A stretch of 64,000 nt of DNA from Candidatus Bathyarchaeota archaeon (GTDB lineage: Archaea; Thermoproteota; Bathyarchaeia; 40CM-2-53-6): assembly GCA_005888745.1 (NCBI GenBank), contig VBBS01000028.1:50375-114374 (forward strand), written 5' to 3'. Position 1 is the first letter of the stretch. Every line of letters starts with the position of its first letter. A program made the position numbers and the translations under genes. The notes under the pieces were generated by a model that was not told the DNA's origin, made no database searches, and worked only from the letters and a program-made list of their open reading frames with translations. Shown here one piece after another: positions 43,378 through 50,703 of this stretch.

Positions 43378-43830
43378 TCAACTTTTCCTCCAGATTCCAA
43401 TCAAAATTATCAACCGAGATTCCTCGTCAACGATTGAGTCAGTCGTTAGGAGGACGACCGCTATGTTTGTTTCTTTCGAATCGTCTCCCTCGGCGGGCCC
43501 GTCTGCTCTTAGCATTACGCGCCGGTTGCCTACGCTTCTCAGAATCCTCCTTTCCCAACTCCTACGACCCTCTAACCGTTGACGTTCTCCCTGGCATCTT
43601 TTGCGATAGAAACCTCTTGGGACCATAACCGAAATTCTTCAACCACAACTTCACAATCCTCGTATACCTTGGGCAGCTAATTCTCTTAGCCTGGATCAGC
43701 TTCCTCACCAATCCTTCTCTAGTAGAATGTCCAGCTCTTCATATCTGCTTTTTCAGCTTGCTGCTCTTTGTGTAGTCGCTAGCGCAGTAGCCGAGCCAGT
43801 TCGAATCCGAAAGATTCAGCCTATGAGGCC
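43378..43830 (-). other. Gene-poor stretch with coding remnants
   Basis: Short minus-strand pieces look once-coding but do not join into one frame: KEQQAEKAD and EELDILLEKDW (near 43770-43705, one-base shift between them), a basic 48-codon frame 43562-43708 with RYTRIVKLWLKNFGYGPKRF, and a frame 43378-43626 ending NIAVVLLTTDSIVDEESRLIILIG. None is recognised. I see a decaying region rather than a confident gene. Confidence 0.3.
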
Positions 43831-43841
43831 AAGCAAGGCCT

Positions 43842-44363
43842 TTACAGCGTTATTCTTCGGGTCTTCCTTTCGGACCTGCGCTCAAGCTTGGGAAGTCTTA
43901 CTTCGAGAATGCCCTCAGCCATCTTTGCTGACACTTTTTCTGTATCTACGCTTTCGGCGAAGCCTATGTTTCGGCGGAATGTTGAGAAAGCTCTTTCCCT
44001 ATGCAAGTAGGTTTTTCCCTCTTCCTCAGTATCCACGTTGGATTCAGCAGCTAACGACAGCTCGTTCGTGCCGACTTGGATGTTCAGGGTTTCCTTCTTC
44101 AACCCTGGAAGCTCTGCTTTCACGACGTATTCGTTGTCTGAGTCGATAACGTCGACGTACGGTATTCGCGTCGGCAGTTCATATTCAATAGGCCATTCGA
44201 ATCCCCGGAACGGGTCCCAAGGGATAAGGGTCATTGCTTCCAACAACTTGTCGACTGGATGAGTAAGACTCGATGGAGCTGCTTTTACAGCAAGCGCCGG
44301 CTTATTCGCTTTCGCAACCGCTCTTGGAACAGCTTTCTTTCTCGAAGTTAGAGCTAAGGTCAT
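43842..44363 (-). CDS. hsp20: Hsp20/alpha-crystallin small heat-shock protein
   Basis: 173 residues. A 50-residue N-terminal arm (Ala/Lys-rich) is followed by the alpha-crystallin domain: PYVDVIDSDNEYVVKAELPGLKKETLNIQV, LSLAAESNVDTEEEGKTYLHRERAFSTFRRNIGFAESVDTEKVSAKMAEGILEVRLPK, in pieces. The domain's ERAFSTFRR..I and A-x-x-x-x-G-x-L motifs are conserved. No clear C-terminal IxI is present. It prevents aggregation of unfolding proteins. A short upstream frame overlaps its ATG by 4 bp. Confidence 0.9.
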   Translation of the reverse strand: MTLALTSRKKAVPRAVAKANKPALAVKAAPSSLTHPVDKLLEAMTLIPWDPFRGFEWPIEYELPTRIPYVDVIDSDNEYVVKAELPGLKKETLNIQVGTNELSLAAESNVDTEEEGKTYLHRERAFSTFRRNIGFAESVDTEKVSAKMAEGILEVRLPKLERRSERKTRRITL

Positions 44364-44542
44364 TGGGAAGTCACCCTAATTGACTGATTCCGGATGGGAT
44401 CAGGGGTTCGAAGAACCGGTTTCATAGTGATCTTGAGCTGATGGGCTTCTCTCCGAAAACCGGGGATTCGATCGTGGAGGAGTCCGGGGCTGACCGTCAA
44501 CCAGACGTCGGTCGGGAAATTCATATTGGTTAGCATTGTCAA
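44360..44542 (-). CDS. Short ORF translationally coupled to hsp20
   Basis: 60 codons from TTG 44542; its TGA shares ATGA with the hsp20 start codon. The sequence (MNFPTDVWLTVSPGLLHDRIPGFRREAHQLKI) is not recognised. It sits directly behind a TATA-like box, so it would be the first translated frame of the hsp20 message. It could be a real small protein or a regulatory leader. Confidence 0.4.
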   Translation of the reverse strand: MTMLTNMNFPTDVWLTVSPGLLHDRIPGFRREAHQLKITMKPVLRTPDPIRNQSIRVTSQ

Positions 44543-44550
44543 TCCTTTTT

Positions 44551-44588
44551 ATTACTACCATGTAATAGCTGTTACTCGCTTATAAAAC
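44551..44588 (-). promoter_or_regulatory. hsp20: hsp20 promoter region with TATA box and palindromic sites
   Basis: On the minus strand TTTATAAG (about 44579-44586) is a good TATA box. Just downstream, ATTAC (44551-44555) and GTAAT (44562-44566) pair, and GTAATAGCTGTTAC (44562-44575) is a near-palindrome. Operators at this place would fit a repressor covering the transcription start, as known for archaeal heat-shock control. Confidence 0.45.
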
Positions 44589-44897
44589 TTCTATCTAGAC
44601 CAGATCACGAGTCGAGCCGCAGGCACTCTGCGCAGTCTTAGCAGTGCTGGCTTACTTTGACTTCTTCTTACTTTTCTTCGTCGGCATCCACTTCTTCACC
44701 CAATCCAAATCTCTCAACTCTCCTTAAGATGCCTCCGCACTGAAGAGGGCCAATATCGATTCTCTATGTAGTTGCAATTGCGCCGGTATGGTTCCGCTAA
44801 ACAACAAGGCGCTTCCGAAACCGTAACAAGGACAGCCCTTCGGGTAGGATCTCTCCCCGTGACCGCGGCGTTGAACAAGATATGGAGTCCACGGCCG

Positions 44898-45101
44898 ATG
44901 TCCCTATCCATAGTGGAAGTTCTGGAAAAGAACGGTCCAATGACAGACATCGATCTGCTAAAGGAACTCAAGTCAAACCTCGGAGAGGTCAGCTTCAGAG
45001 AGCTCAACCGGGAACTGATGAAACTGGAGCTGGCGGGGATTCTACGAGTCTCAAGACTTACGAAGGGTAAGAGACACGTCGAGCTGATAGGAATTCGATA
45101 A
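44898..45101 (+). CDS. Small winged-helix-like DNA-binding protein
   Basis: 67 residues from ATG 44898, with GGAG upstream. Sequence: VEVLEKNGPMTDIDLLKELKSNL and FRELNRELMKLELAGILRVSRLTKGKRHVELI. This is the helix-turn-helix plus wing layout of MarR/ArsR-like minimal winged helices (IV.VLekngPmtd..L..el). The frame is open upstream to 44772 but that part lacks protein character. It is probably a transcription regulator; the target is unknown. Confidence 0.55.
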   Translation: MSLSIVEVLEKNGPMTDIDLLKELKSNLGEVSFRELNRELMKLELAGILRVSRLTKGKRHVELIGIR

Positions 45102-45277
45102 CCGACGAGACTAATCTGAACAGCAACCGAGTAACCATCTTTCAAGTTGTAAGGGGTTAGGCCTACGATCAGGAAGGGACTGCGCTCGCTACCACGGTGG
45201 CCAGCTCTAGGCAAGCTCTATCCAATACGCACATTGTGCAGTCTGCTCATGAAGTGATAAAGTGCCACAAGTTGGTC

Positions 45278-45886
45278 TTAGGAGAAGAATCGGGGGGATT
45301 CTTCTTTGATTCCTTGTTCTGTGATGACCATCAAGTCTATACCGTCCCCGCTGGATATGTCTCTGGCTAGCGCGGATCTCACAGCCTTAAGCAGTACAAC
45401 CTCCCCTTGTTCAACCGACAGCCCTTCATTGTATTCTAATTCGAGAACACCTATCGCGATTTGAGCTCCTGTCCCCACTGCTGCGAACTTGTCAGGGAGA
45501 AGAGATCCTATGGGGTCTAACACGTAGAGCTCGGGTTTTCCCTCGGTGACGCCAGCGACAATCGTCTCGGCAAGAAAGGGAAACATGCGACGGGTAGAGG
45601 GAAGATTGGCGATGAGCTTGGCCGTGTTCTTCACAGTCCCCCCCCTCTCCCTCTCGTACTGGTAGTTGCTCATGTAGGCCTGAGCTTCCCTGGTCAGGAC
45701 CTGCATATCACCTACAATGCCCGCGCAGGCGACGCCAATATTGTCCCTGATCTTGAAGACCTTCTTCGCACCTTTACTCATGACGAAGCTTCCATACGCA
45801 TACCGACGTTCAGATGCGAGTAGAACTCCATCTTTGCAGACCATACCGACCGTGGTCGCACCTGGCACGTAGGGCTCTCTACTCAT
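45278..45886 (-). CDS. psmB: Proteasome beta subunit
   Basis: 202 residues from ATG 45886. A ten-residue propeptide MSREPYVPGA precedes TTVGMVCKDGVLLASERRY, so autocleavage would expose Thr as the catalytic N-terminus. GSFVMSKGAKKVFKI holds the conserved Lys region, and DPIGSLLPDKFAAVGTGAQIAIGVLE and SSGDGIDLMVIT are family blocks. The frame is open up to 46072, but a 70-residue propeptide would be unusual. A 50-bp repeat lies about 225 bp upstream of this start. The alpha subunit is not in the window. Confidence 0.9.
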   Translation of the reverse strand: MSREPYVPGATTVGMVCKDGVLLASERRYAYGSFVMSKGAKKVFKIRDNIGVACAGIVGDMQVLTREAQAYMSNYQYERERGGTVKNTAKLIANLPSTRRMFPFLAETIVAGVTEGKPELYVLDPIGSLLPDKFAAVGTGAQIAIGVLELEYNEGLSVEQGEVVLLKAVRSALARDISSGDGIDLMVITEQGIKEESPRFFS

Positions 45887-46111
45887 AAGAAAGGACAGCG
45901 GCCACTTACCCTCCTCCTGGTTTAAGGCTAGCGAAGCGACCATCGACGCGTCCCGAGTCCGCTCCCCGTATCTCCACACGTAGGGTTGACTCAGAGAATC
46001 TTTCTGAGATTGCTCTTCGCCTGGATGACTGTGATAGCCTACAAAACGGCCAGACTGAGGCCGACCCATCACGAGCTATTCTTATCAATCCGACAGCCGA
46101 TAGTTGTTCAG

Positions 46112-46161
46112 AGGAATGATTGGTTGAATCAAGAAAACATTGTTAGTGGCTTTGACCAATC
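46112..46161 (+). repeat. 50-bp repeat, copy 1
   Basis: Identical over all 50 bp to the reverse complement of 48485-48534. Its ends are themselves complementary (ATGATTGGT at 46117-46125 and ACCAATCAT at 46155-46163), so each copy could fold into a stem. It lies between psmB and the gamma-carbonic-anhydrase gene. Confidence 0.85.
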
Positions 46162-46233
46162 ATCGCCGTCGTGCGATTACTAGCCGCTGAGGATCAGACA
46201 TAACCGATTTCACCCCGCGAGGAGAGAGGATTA

Positions 46234-46779
46234 CTAGCTAATCGCATGGCTGAAAGCGCCCGTTGAGGAATACTTTTGGGCCATTTTCACGTAGGCACGG
46301 AAGGATCCTCTTATCATCCCAACGTCCCTATCGGTTGCCTTCCTCATCACTTTTGCAGGTGCGCCCACTGCGACTGAACGCGGAGGGATCGTTCTGCCTT
46401 CTAGAACCACGGATCCGACCCCGATGATAGAGTGAGTGCCAATTTTCGCCCCATCGAAAATGATGGCTCCGGCTCCGATGAGGCATTCGTCGCCGATTCT
46501 GCAAGCATGGACTATCGCGCTATGGGCGACCGTAACTCCATTGCCAATAACTCCAGGATTTTCGGACGAGCAGTGAACGACAACATTATCCTGTAAACTG
46601 CAGTTTGCTCCTATGCGAATTTTGCCATAGTCACCGCGAAGCACAGCCCCTGGCCAGACGCTCGTTCGAGGGCCGATCACAACATCGCCGATGATGCTCG
46701 CGTTGGGAGCGATCATAGCTGCCGGATGGACTCTTGGTCTCTTCAGGCCGAGTTGGTAGAGAGGCATTCCACTCATCAA
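46234..46779 (-). CDS. Gamma-carbonic-anhydrase-like hexapeptide-repeat protein
   Basis: 181 residues of left-handed beta-helix repeats (IGPRTSVWPGAVLRGDYGKIRIGANCSLQDNVVVHC, then VAHSAIVHACRIGDECLIGAGAIIFDGAKIG, in pieces). The metal-binding His residues appear as VVVHC (H about 74), VAHSA and IVHAC, as in gamma-class enzymes. The C-terminal YVKMAQKYSSTGAF helix is typical. It may hydrate CO2 or act as a related acyltransferase-like protein. It starts at ATG 46779 or 46776. Confidence 0.85.
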   Translation of the reverse strand: MMSGMPLYQLGLKRPRVHPAAMIAPNASIIGDVVIGPRTSVWPGAVLRGDYGKIRIGANCSLQDNVVVHCSSENPGVIGNGVTVAHSAIVHACRIGDECLIGAGAIIFDGAKIGTHSIIGVGSVVLEGRTIPPRSVAVGAPAKVMRKATDRDVGMIRGSFRAYVKMAQKYSSTGAFSHAIS

Positions 46780-46858
46780 GCTACTGCTAATTCTTCTATC
46801 TTAGCTTTAGATGGTAGAGGTGGAAACCGGCCAAGCTGGGTTCGCTCACCTACGGTAT

Positions 46859-47581
46859 CTAGGCTCCGCCTGGGTTAGGAAATTCTTCTACACTAGAGAT
46901 GTGTCCTTGTATCGGAATGGGTTGCACGTTGGAACTGGAGGTTGACGCTTCAGGTTTCGGTTTCTTCGACGGCTCAATAACTTCGAATGCGAATAGAGCT
47001 ACGATGAGTATTACAATAACCAGTATTCCCTCGGGCCTCGGTTGTCCCGTTGTATCATCGTACATGAAGCTTCGAATTCCCAGAATCGCCGAACCGAGAT
47101 ATGGGACAGGGACCATGCCTTGGTATACGCCGACAACCTGTGAACTCGAGATCATTGTCAGTGCAGTGCCGCATCGAGCGTCCCAAGAGTCTGAGCCTCC
47201 GTTATTATCTCCCTTCGTCACGAAAGAGTAGCCATTGCTATCCTTGACTTCATTGATGACCCTATGCACTACGAGGTAGTCGGGTTCGCAGACATAGGGT
47301 CGGAAAACGATGATCGATCCGGATGGAGGTGGAGCTGCAACGATCGTGGAGGGGTCCTGACCACGGATGACAATCAGAGAGCCAATTGGGAGCACGCAGT
47401 TGGTCGGGGGACACATGCTTCCTGACGACACAACGAGAACTGGATACTCTGTGCTAAGGGCTAACCGGACTCCACCCCACACGGCTAGAGCCCCGAGTAT
47501 CACAATACCGACTAGAAGCAGTCCCCTTGCGGTTTCATTTCTCTTGATAAATTTCCAGAATTTGCGAATATAAGTGCTCAA
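46859..47581 (-). CDS. Archaeal/ER-type signal peptidase I
   Basis: 240 residues. An N-terminal membrane segment (about 18-40) is followed by VLVVSSGSMCPP (Ser nucleophile), a GSIIVFRPYVCEPDYLVVHRVINE strand (the His replacing the bacterial Lys), and FVTKGDNNGGSD (acidic residue). A second membrane segment near residues 190-210 and a Pro/Ser-rich tail follow. It removes signal peptides from exported proteins such as those at 4816, 21055 and 56478. Confidence 0.85.
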   Translation of the reverse strand: MSTYIRKFWKFIKRNETARGLLLVGIVILGALAVWGGVRLALSTEYPVLVVSSGSMCPPTNCVLPIGSLIVIRGQDPSTIVAAPPPSGSIIVFRPYVCEPDYLVVHRVINEVKDSNGYSFVTKGDNNGGSDSWDARCGTALTMISSSQVVGVYQGMVPVPYLGSAILGIRSFMYDDTTGQPRPEGILVIVILIVALFAFEVIEPSKKPKPEASTSSSNVQPIPIQGHISSVEEFPNPGGA

Positions 47582-47596
47582 AGTCTCAAGTCTATT

Positions 47597-47956
47597 CTAG
47601 GCGTGCTTTTGCTGGAATGGTCCTATCTCGGCCTCGTACTGAATCCGCCTCAAAAACTCTTCTGCAGCCCGGGCACCTGCTGTCAGAAATTCTTCGCCTC
47701 TAGGGGTGATCCGGTAGACTTTTCGGCCCCGGCCTCCTTCAGCCTCCCACACAGCTTGCAAGTAGCCCTTCTCTTCCATTGAATGGAGCAGAGGATAGAG
47801 TGTTCCAGCGCTCAAGTAGACTTTGAATCGGTCACGTATCTCTAAGTTAACCTCGTAGCCCCAGCGCGGCTTGCTCTTGAGGAGCCGGAGGATGATAAGG
47901 TCAAGGTGGTTCTTCACCAATCTCTCTCTCCAGGCCTTATCCAGATCCTTATTCAA
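47597..47956 (-). CDS. PadR-family transcriptional regulator
   Basis: 119 residues. LDLIILRLLKSKPRWGYEVNLEIRDRF and LSAGTLYPLLHSMEEKGYLQAVWEAEGGRGRKVYRITPRGEEFL (in pieces) are the PadR winged-helix signature, followed by a short C-terminal helix for dimerisation. It is upstream of the signal-peptidase gene on the same strand and could control it or the divergent RNA element B. The effector is unknown. Confidence 0.9.
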   Translation of the reverse strand: MNKDLDKAWRERLVKNHLDLIILRLLKSKPRWGYEVNLEIRDRFKVYLSAGTLYPLLHSMEEKGYLQAVWEAEGGRGRKVYRITPRGEEFLTAGARAAEEFLRRIQYEAEIGPFQQKHA

Positions 47957-48032
47957 GCAGGCACTGTCAGCTCCTAGGTTTGCACTTTCAGTTCTCTCTG
48001 GTTTAATATTTCGTATCCACTATCCACTTCGC

Positions 48033-48312
48033 AGGCATTCGTCGAATGCACGCTGCTTACGTGGGTGATATGTGGGCATTTGGCCTGAAGGCCGAGCATC
48101 GAGTAAGCAGGATAACTGGTTGCCTCACAAAGCGTAAAACCCTCGCCTGGCAGAGGTGTGAAGCTCGCACGGTGTATTGCCGGCACTGGAGGGCTGAGGT
48201 TCGGCCCCAACGGGCTCTCAGGGGAAGCAGCGAGGGGGAACCCGACGACGACGGCGGTAATCCTCAGAGTTGACGAGAGCAAGTCAAGTCTAACCAACCG
48301 AAGACTTGACGG
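48033..48312 (+). ncRNA. Structured RNA candidate, element B (paralogue of element A)
   Basis: About 280 bp divergent from padR, with a TATA-like TTTAATATT at 48002-48010 placed to start transcription near 48033. Helices: TGCTTAC with GTAAGCA around GGCCTGAAGGCC (5' domain); TCACA (48125-48129) with TGTGA (48157-48161); CCTC (48141-48144) with GAGG (48153-48156); loop GGCA (48149-48152) with TGCC (48121-48124); GGGC (48191-48194) with GCCC (48204-48207); GCTCTC (48214-48219) with GAGAGC (48275-48280); and GTCAAGTC (48283-48290) with GACTTGAC (48303-48310). Conserved blocks are shared with element A. No known RNA class was recognised, and translated frames are not protein-like. Confidence 0.6.
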
Positions 48313-48484
48313 AATCTTCAAGCAACACCAGAGCTCTCTTTGAAACCTACAACCCCAAACAATTGCCCCTTAACGCTTTCTAGGTTTTTGCAGACGTTTG
48401 AACTCATCGATACATTGGGGTTTTCACAAACGAGTGTCAGACCGGAAAAACTCTGGGGAACGATAATCTCCGTCCCATGCTAGG

Positions 48485-48534
48485 GATTGGTCAAAGCCAC
48501 TAACAATGTTTTCTTGATTCAACCAATCATTCCT
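48485..48534 (-). repeat. 50-bp repeat, copy 2 (inverted relative to copy 1)
   Basis: Exact reverse complement of 46112-46161 with no mismatch. Sequence outside the 50 bp does not match, so the unit is sharply bounded. It lies 70 bp upstream of the small membrane protein gene. The rest of 48313-48605 shows no gene. Confidence 0.85.
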
Positions 48535-48605
48535 CGCTAAGGACTTAGGCACTCGACAGGAATAAACCTACCTCTTTCTGGTGTGGGCTGAATTGAGTAC
48601 ATAAA

Positions 48606-48803
48606 TTGGGAGTCGCCAACAAAGCTATTGCTGGCATTACTTTCGCAGCGGGGTTTCTGATAATTTGGGGTCTGTTTCTCTTTGTGACTTTCTTTTACAG
48701 TGGTGGTAGTCAATACTGGAACTGGGCTTGGACGCTTCTAATTCCTGGTTCAGCATTGTGGGTTCTTGCCGCCGTTCTCCATAGGTCCTATTGTGATGAT
48801 TGA
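48606..48803 (+). CDS. Small two-pass membrane protein
   Basis: 65 residues from TTG 48606, with hydrophobic segments at about 6-31 and 39-57 and a short polar link. Not recognised. A 50-bp repeat copy lies just upstream and could carry its promoter. Confidence 0.45.
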   Translation: MGVANKAIAGITFAAGFLIIWGLFLFVTFFYSGGSQYWNWAWTLLIPGSALWVLAAVLHRSYCDD

Positions 48804-48909
48804 GGGTTTGTCAGCCAGGTGGGACAGTTCTGGTTACGAGTTTAGACCTTAGGTCCGTCGGGGAGGAAACCTTTATTGGTGGGTAATATGATAAAAACGT
48901 GGGAAAGTA

Positions 48910-49131
48910 TTGGCCGTCCTCAAAGTTGACGACAGGTACAGGGTTCTTCTCGACAAAGAAGTGCGGGAACTTCTGAAGGTCGCTCCTGGCGACAAGGTCC
49001 TGGCTATTCCCTACTCAGAAGGAGTGCTCATCACTTCTCTTAAAGGAAAACGATTCAAGACTTCCCTGGCGGGCTTCCGGTACCGGGAAGAGAGCCACGA
49101 AGCCTCCAAGTACCTCTTCAAGAAGAACTAA
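48910..49131 (+). CDS. AbrB/SpoVT-type antitoxin
   Basis: 73 residues from TTG 48910: VLKVDDRYRVLLDKEVRELLKVAPGDKVLAIPYSEGVLI, the swapped-hairpin AbrB fold used by VapB-like antitoxins, then a basic, flexible tail that would cap the toxin. It is three bases upstream of a PIN-domain gene, a classical type II toxin-antitoxin order. A TATA-like TAATATGATAAAA lies about 20 bp upstream. Confidence 0.8.
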   Translation: MAVLKVDDRYRVLLDKEVRELLKVAPGDKVLAIPYSEGVLITSLKGKRFKTSLAGFRYREESHEASKYLFKKN

Positions 49132-49134
49132 CCA

Positions 49135-49533
49135 GTGCCGGTTCTCGACACGGTCGTACTCTTCGGTGCAGCCGATCCCAAAGACCCTCATCACGAGAAG
49201 GCAACCTTTCACCTCGCACATTTGATCCAACCTGGCTTCTACCTCGCATCCTTCGCACTCCTCGAGTTTGATATAGTGATGAAGAGTCGCTCAATGAGCT
49301 ACCTTGAGAGAATGGTGAGGCACGCGCTGCTAGCCCGGGACCACCCAGCAACAACCTCCAAGGTGAAGGCACTCTCCCCTCAGGTCTTGTATCTGACCTC
49401 CAGAATAGAAGGCGAGGAAAAGGTCGACTATTTTGACGCCGGAGTGGCCGCTGAAGCCCAAGCCTTGGATGGAAACGTCGTTTCCACAGACTCGGTCTTT
49501 GACCGAATATCCGGGGTCAGAAGGGTCTGGTGA
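49135..49533 (+). CDS. VapC-like PIN-domain toxin (ribonuclease)
   Basis: 132 residues from GTG 49135. PIN acidic residues are in VLDTVVLFGAADP (D4), the ALLEFDIVM helix (E near 43), VDYFDAGVAAEAQAL (D near 101) and VSTDSVFDRI (D near 118). In VapC proteins these bind Mg and cleave specific RNAs. The start region lacks the usual 'D.N' after the first Asp (DTVV). It is cotranscribed with the AbrB-type antitoxin. Confidence 0.8.
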   Translation: MPVLDTVVLFGAADPKDPHHEKATFHLAHLIQPGFYLASFALLEFDIVMKSRSMSYLERMVRHALLARDHPATTSKVKALSPQVLYLTSRIEGEEKVDYFDAGVAAEAQALDGNVVSTDSVFDRISGVRRVW

Positions 49534-49589
49534 ATGTTTGAGACTTCGACCCCACAAGCTTATCTCGTACACAATTAGCTGTGTAGTTA

Positions 49590-49617
49590 GACGGCGATGA
49601 TTGGTCAAAGTTACTCG
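49590..49617 (-). repeat. Partial copy 3 of the 50-bp repeat family
   Basis: The segment beginning GACGGCGATGATTGGTCAAAG, 21 bp less its final base, equals the end of copy 1 plus its flank on the opposite strand. A second ACCAAT follows shortly, so ATTGGTC...GACCAAT form short inverted ends. It lies between the PIN toxin and the convergent RNase HII gene. Confidence 0.6.
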
Positions 49618-49673
49618 GACCAATAGATGAGCGAGAAGGCATTTGCCTGAGCCGTCGAAGATCAATCCACTGG

Positions 49674-50330
49674 TCAGCAAAGTTTTGTCTGGGAGATTTC
49701 TCGGACAATGTTCCTGAGGGTCTTCCATGATCTCCTGACGATCGGTGGAAAATCTCGATTCGCCAGATAGTATTCGCTCAGAAACCGGACGGTTTTTGGA
49801 TCGGTTGCATACCCTGACCCGATGTCACCATAGTCTTTTCTTATCTCCTCGATTCTTGAATCCCTGCGAACCTTCGCGAGGATACTCGCAGCGGAGACTG
49901 AAGGATATTTTTCATCTGCGTGATGCTCGGAGACCAGTTTGGGTCTAAAGCTGAGGTGCTCTAGAATATTGTTCTTGAATCGTTCCGGGCGGGTATCTGA
50001 GGCGTCGACATATACTAGATGAGGTTTCAGTTTCTCGATCACTTCAGCCATTGCTTTCGCTTCCAATAGGTTGAGCCTTTGGAATCTTGGAGACCGATTT
50101 ACGACCAAGTCTAGTTGAGCCGCTTCCAATTCGACAACGTGATATTCATCTACGACGTTGGGGATCTCGGTTGAAAGTTGCGTCCTGGCTTCCGGCGTCA
50201 GTTTCTTCGAATCTTTTACTCCTAGTAATTTCAGCTGGTCGAGTTTTTCCTCTTCGATCCTGATCCCCGCAATGACCAACGGTCCGATTACGGGGCCACG
50301 GCCCGCATCGTCCACACCGCAAACTCGCAA
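49674..50330 (-). CDS. rnhB: Ribonuclease HII
   Basis: 218 residues. The N-terminal VCGVDDAGRGPVIGPLVIAG is the RNase HII motif, but the second catalytic acid is Asp (DDAGRG) instead of the usual Glu (DEAGRG). The other carboxylates are in VYVDASD and SEHHADEKYPSVSAASILAKVRRD. The rest (GSGYATDPKTVRFLSEY) is typical. It cuts RNA in RNA-DNA hybrids. It is followed upstream by two small genes and rlmE on the same strand. Confidence 0.9.
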   Translation of the reverse strand: MRVCGVDDAGRGPVIGPLVIAGIRIEEEKLDQLKLLGVKDSKKLTPEARTQLSTEIPNVVDEYHVVELEAAQLDLVVNRSPRFQRLNLLEAKAMAEVIEKLKPHLVYVDASDTRPERFKNNILEHLSFRPKLVSEHHADEKYPSVSAASILAKVRRDSRIEEIRKDYGDIGSGYATDPKTVRFLSEYYLANRDFPPIVRRSWKTLRNIVREISQTKLC

Positions 50331-50335
50331 GAGGG

Positions 50336-50674
50336 CTATCTCCTTTCCATCCAGCTGTTGACGATCGATGTTGTCTTCTTCATGACTTCGCGATTGTTTC
50401 TCGAAACTTCCAGGCTCACTGTCCCGGCAATCTCGGAAGGTCTTTCTGGTTCGGGGTAGTGTGAACCATATTTGACTGTCGCAATCACGATTCCTTTATG
50501 CGAAGGTAGCTTGGTTATGGCGTTTCTGAAGGCTCTGCTCGTCATTTCCATAGGGCCGATCTCATATACGAGAACCAGTTTGGCGGGCCCTTCTGTGGCT
50601 TCCTTCAGTGCGCCAACATCGATCCCCTCAAGGTCTTCTGTAACGACTGTGTACTTGCCTATTCTTGGGACCAT
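50336..50674 (-). CDS. Conserved-looking hypothetical protein, 112 residues
   Basis: Mixed alpha/beta sequence: KLVLVYEIGPMEMTSRAFRNAITKLP, KGIVIATVKYGSHYPEPERPSEIAGTVSLEVSRNNREVMKKTTSIVNSWMERR (in pieces). No motif or family recognised. It ends 5 bp before rnhB starts and belongs to that operon. Confidence 0.65.
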   Translation of the reverse strand: MVPRIGKYTVVTEDLEGIDVGALKEATEGPAKLVLVYEIGPMEMTSRAFRNAITKLPSHKGIVIATVKYGSHYPEPERPSEIAGTVSLEVSRNNREVMKKTTSIVNSWMERR

Positions 50675-50703
50675 ACCGTCTCCCGCTCGCTAGCCACCTT
50701 TCA

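Noticed and set aside
42983-43437. Ser/Leu-rich plus-strand frames opposite the acidic protein
   Set aside because: Their composition is the direct complement of the Glu/Asp-rich minus-strand gene.
43795-43825. tRNA-like GTTCGAATCC sequence
   Set aside because: No matching acceptor, D or anticodon stems could be drawn around it on either strand.
48046-48343. Overlapping open frames of 60-75 codons inside element B
   Set aside because: They lie in different frames, lack protein character and are not shared with element A.
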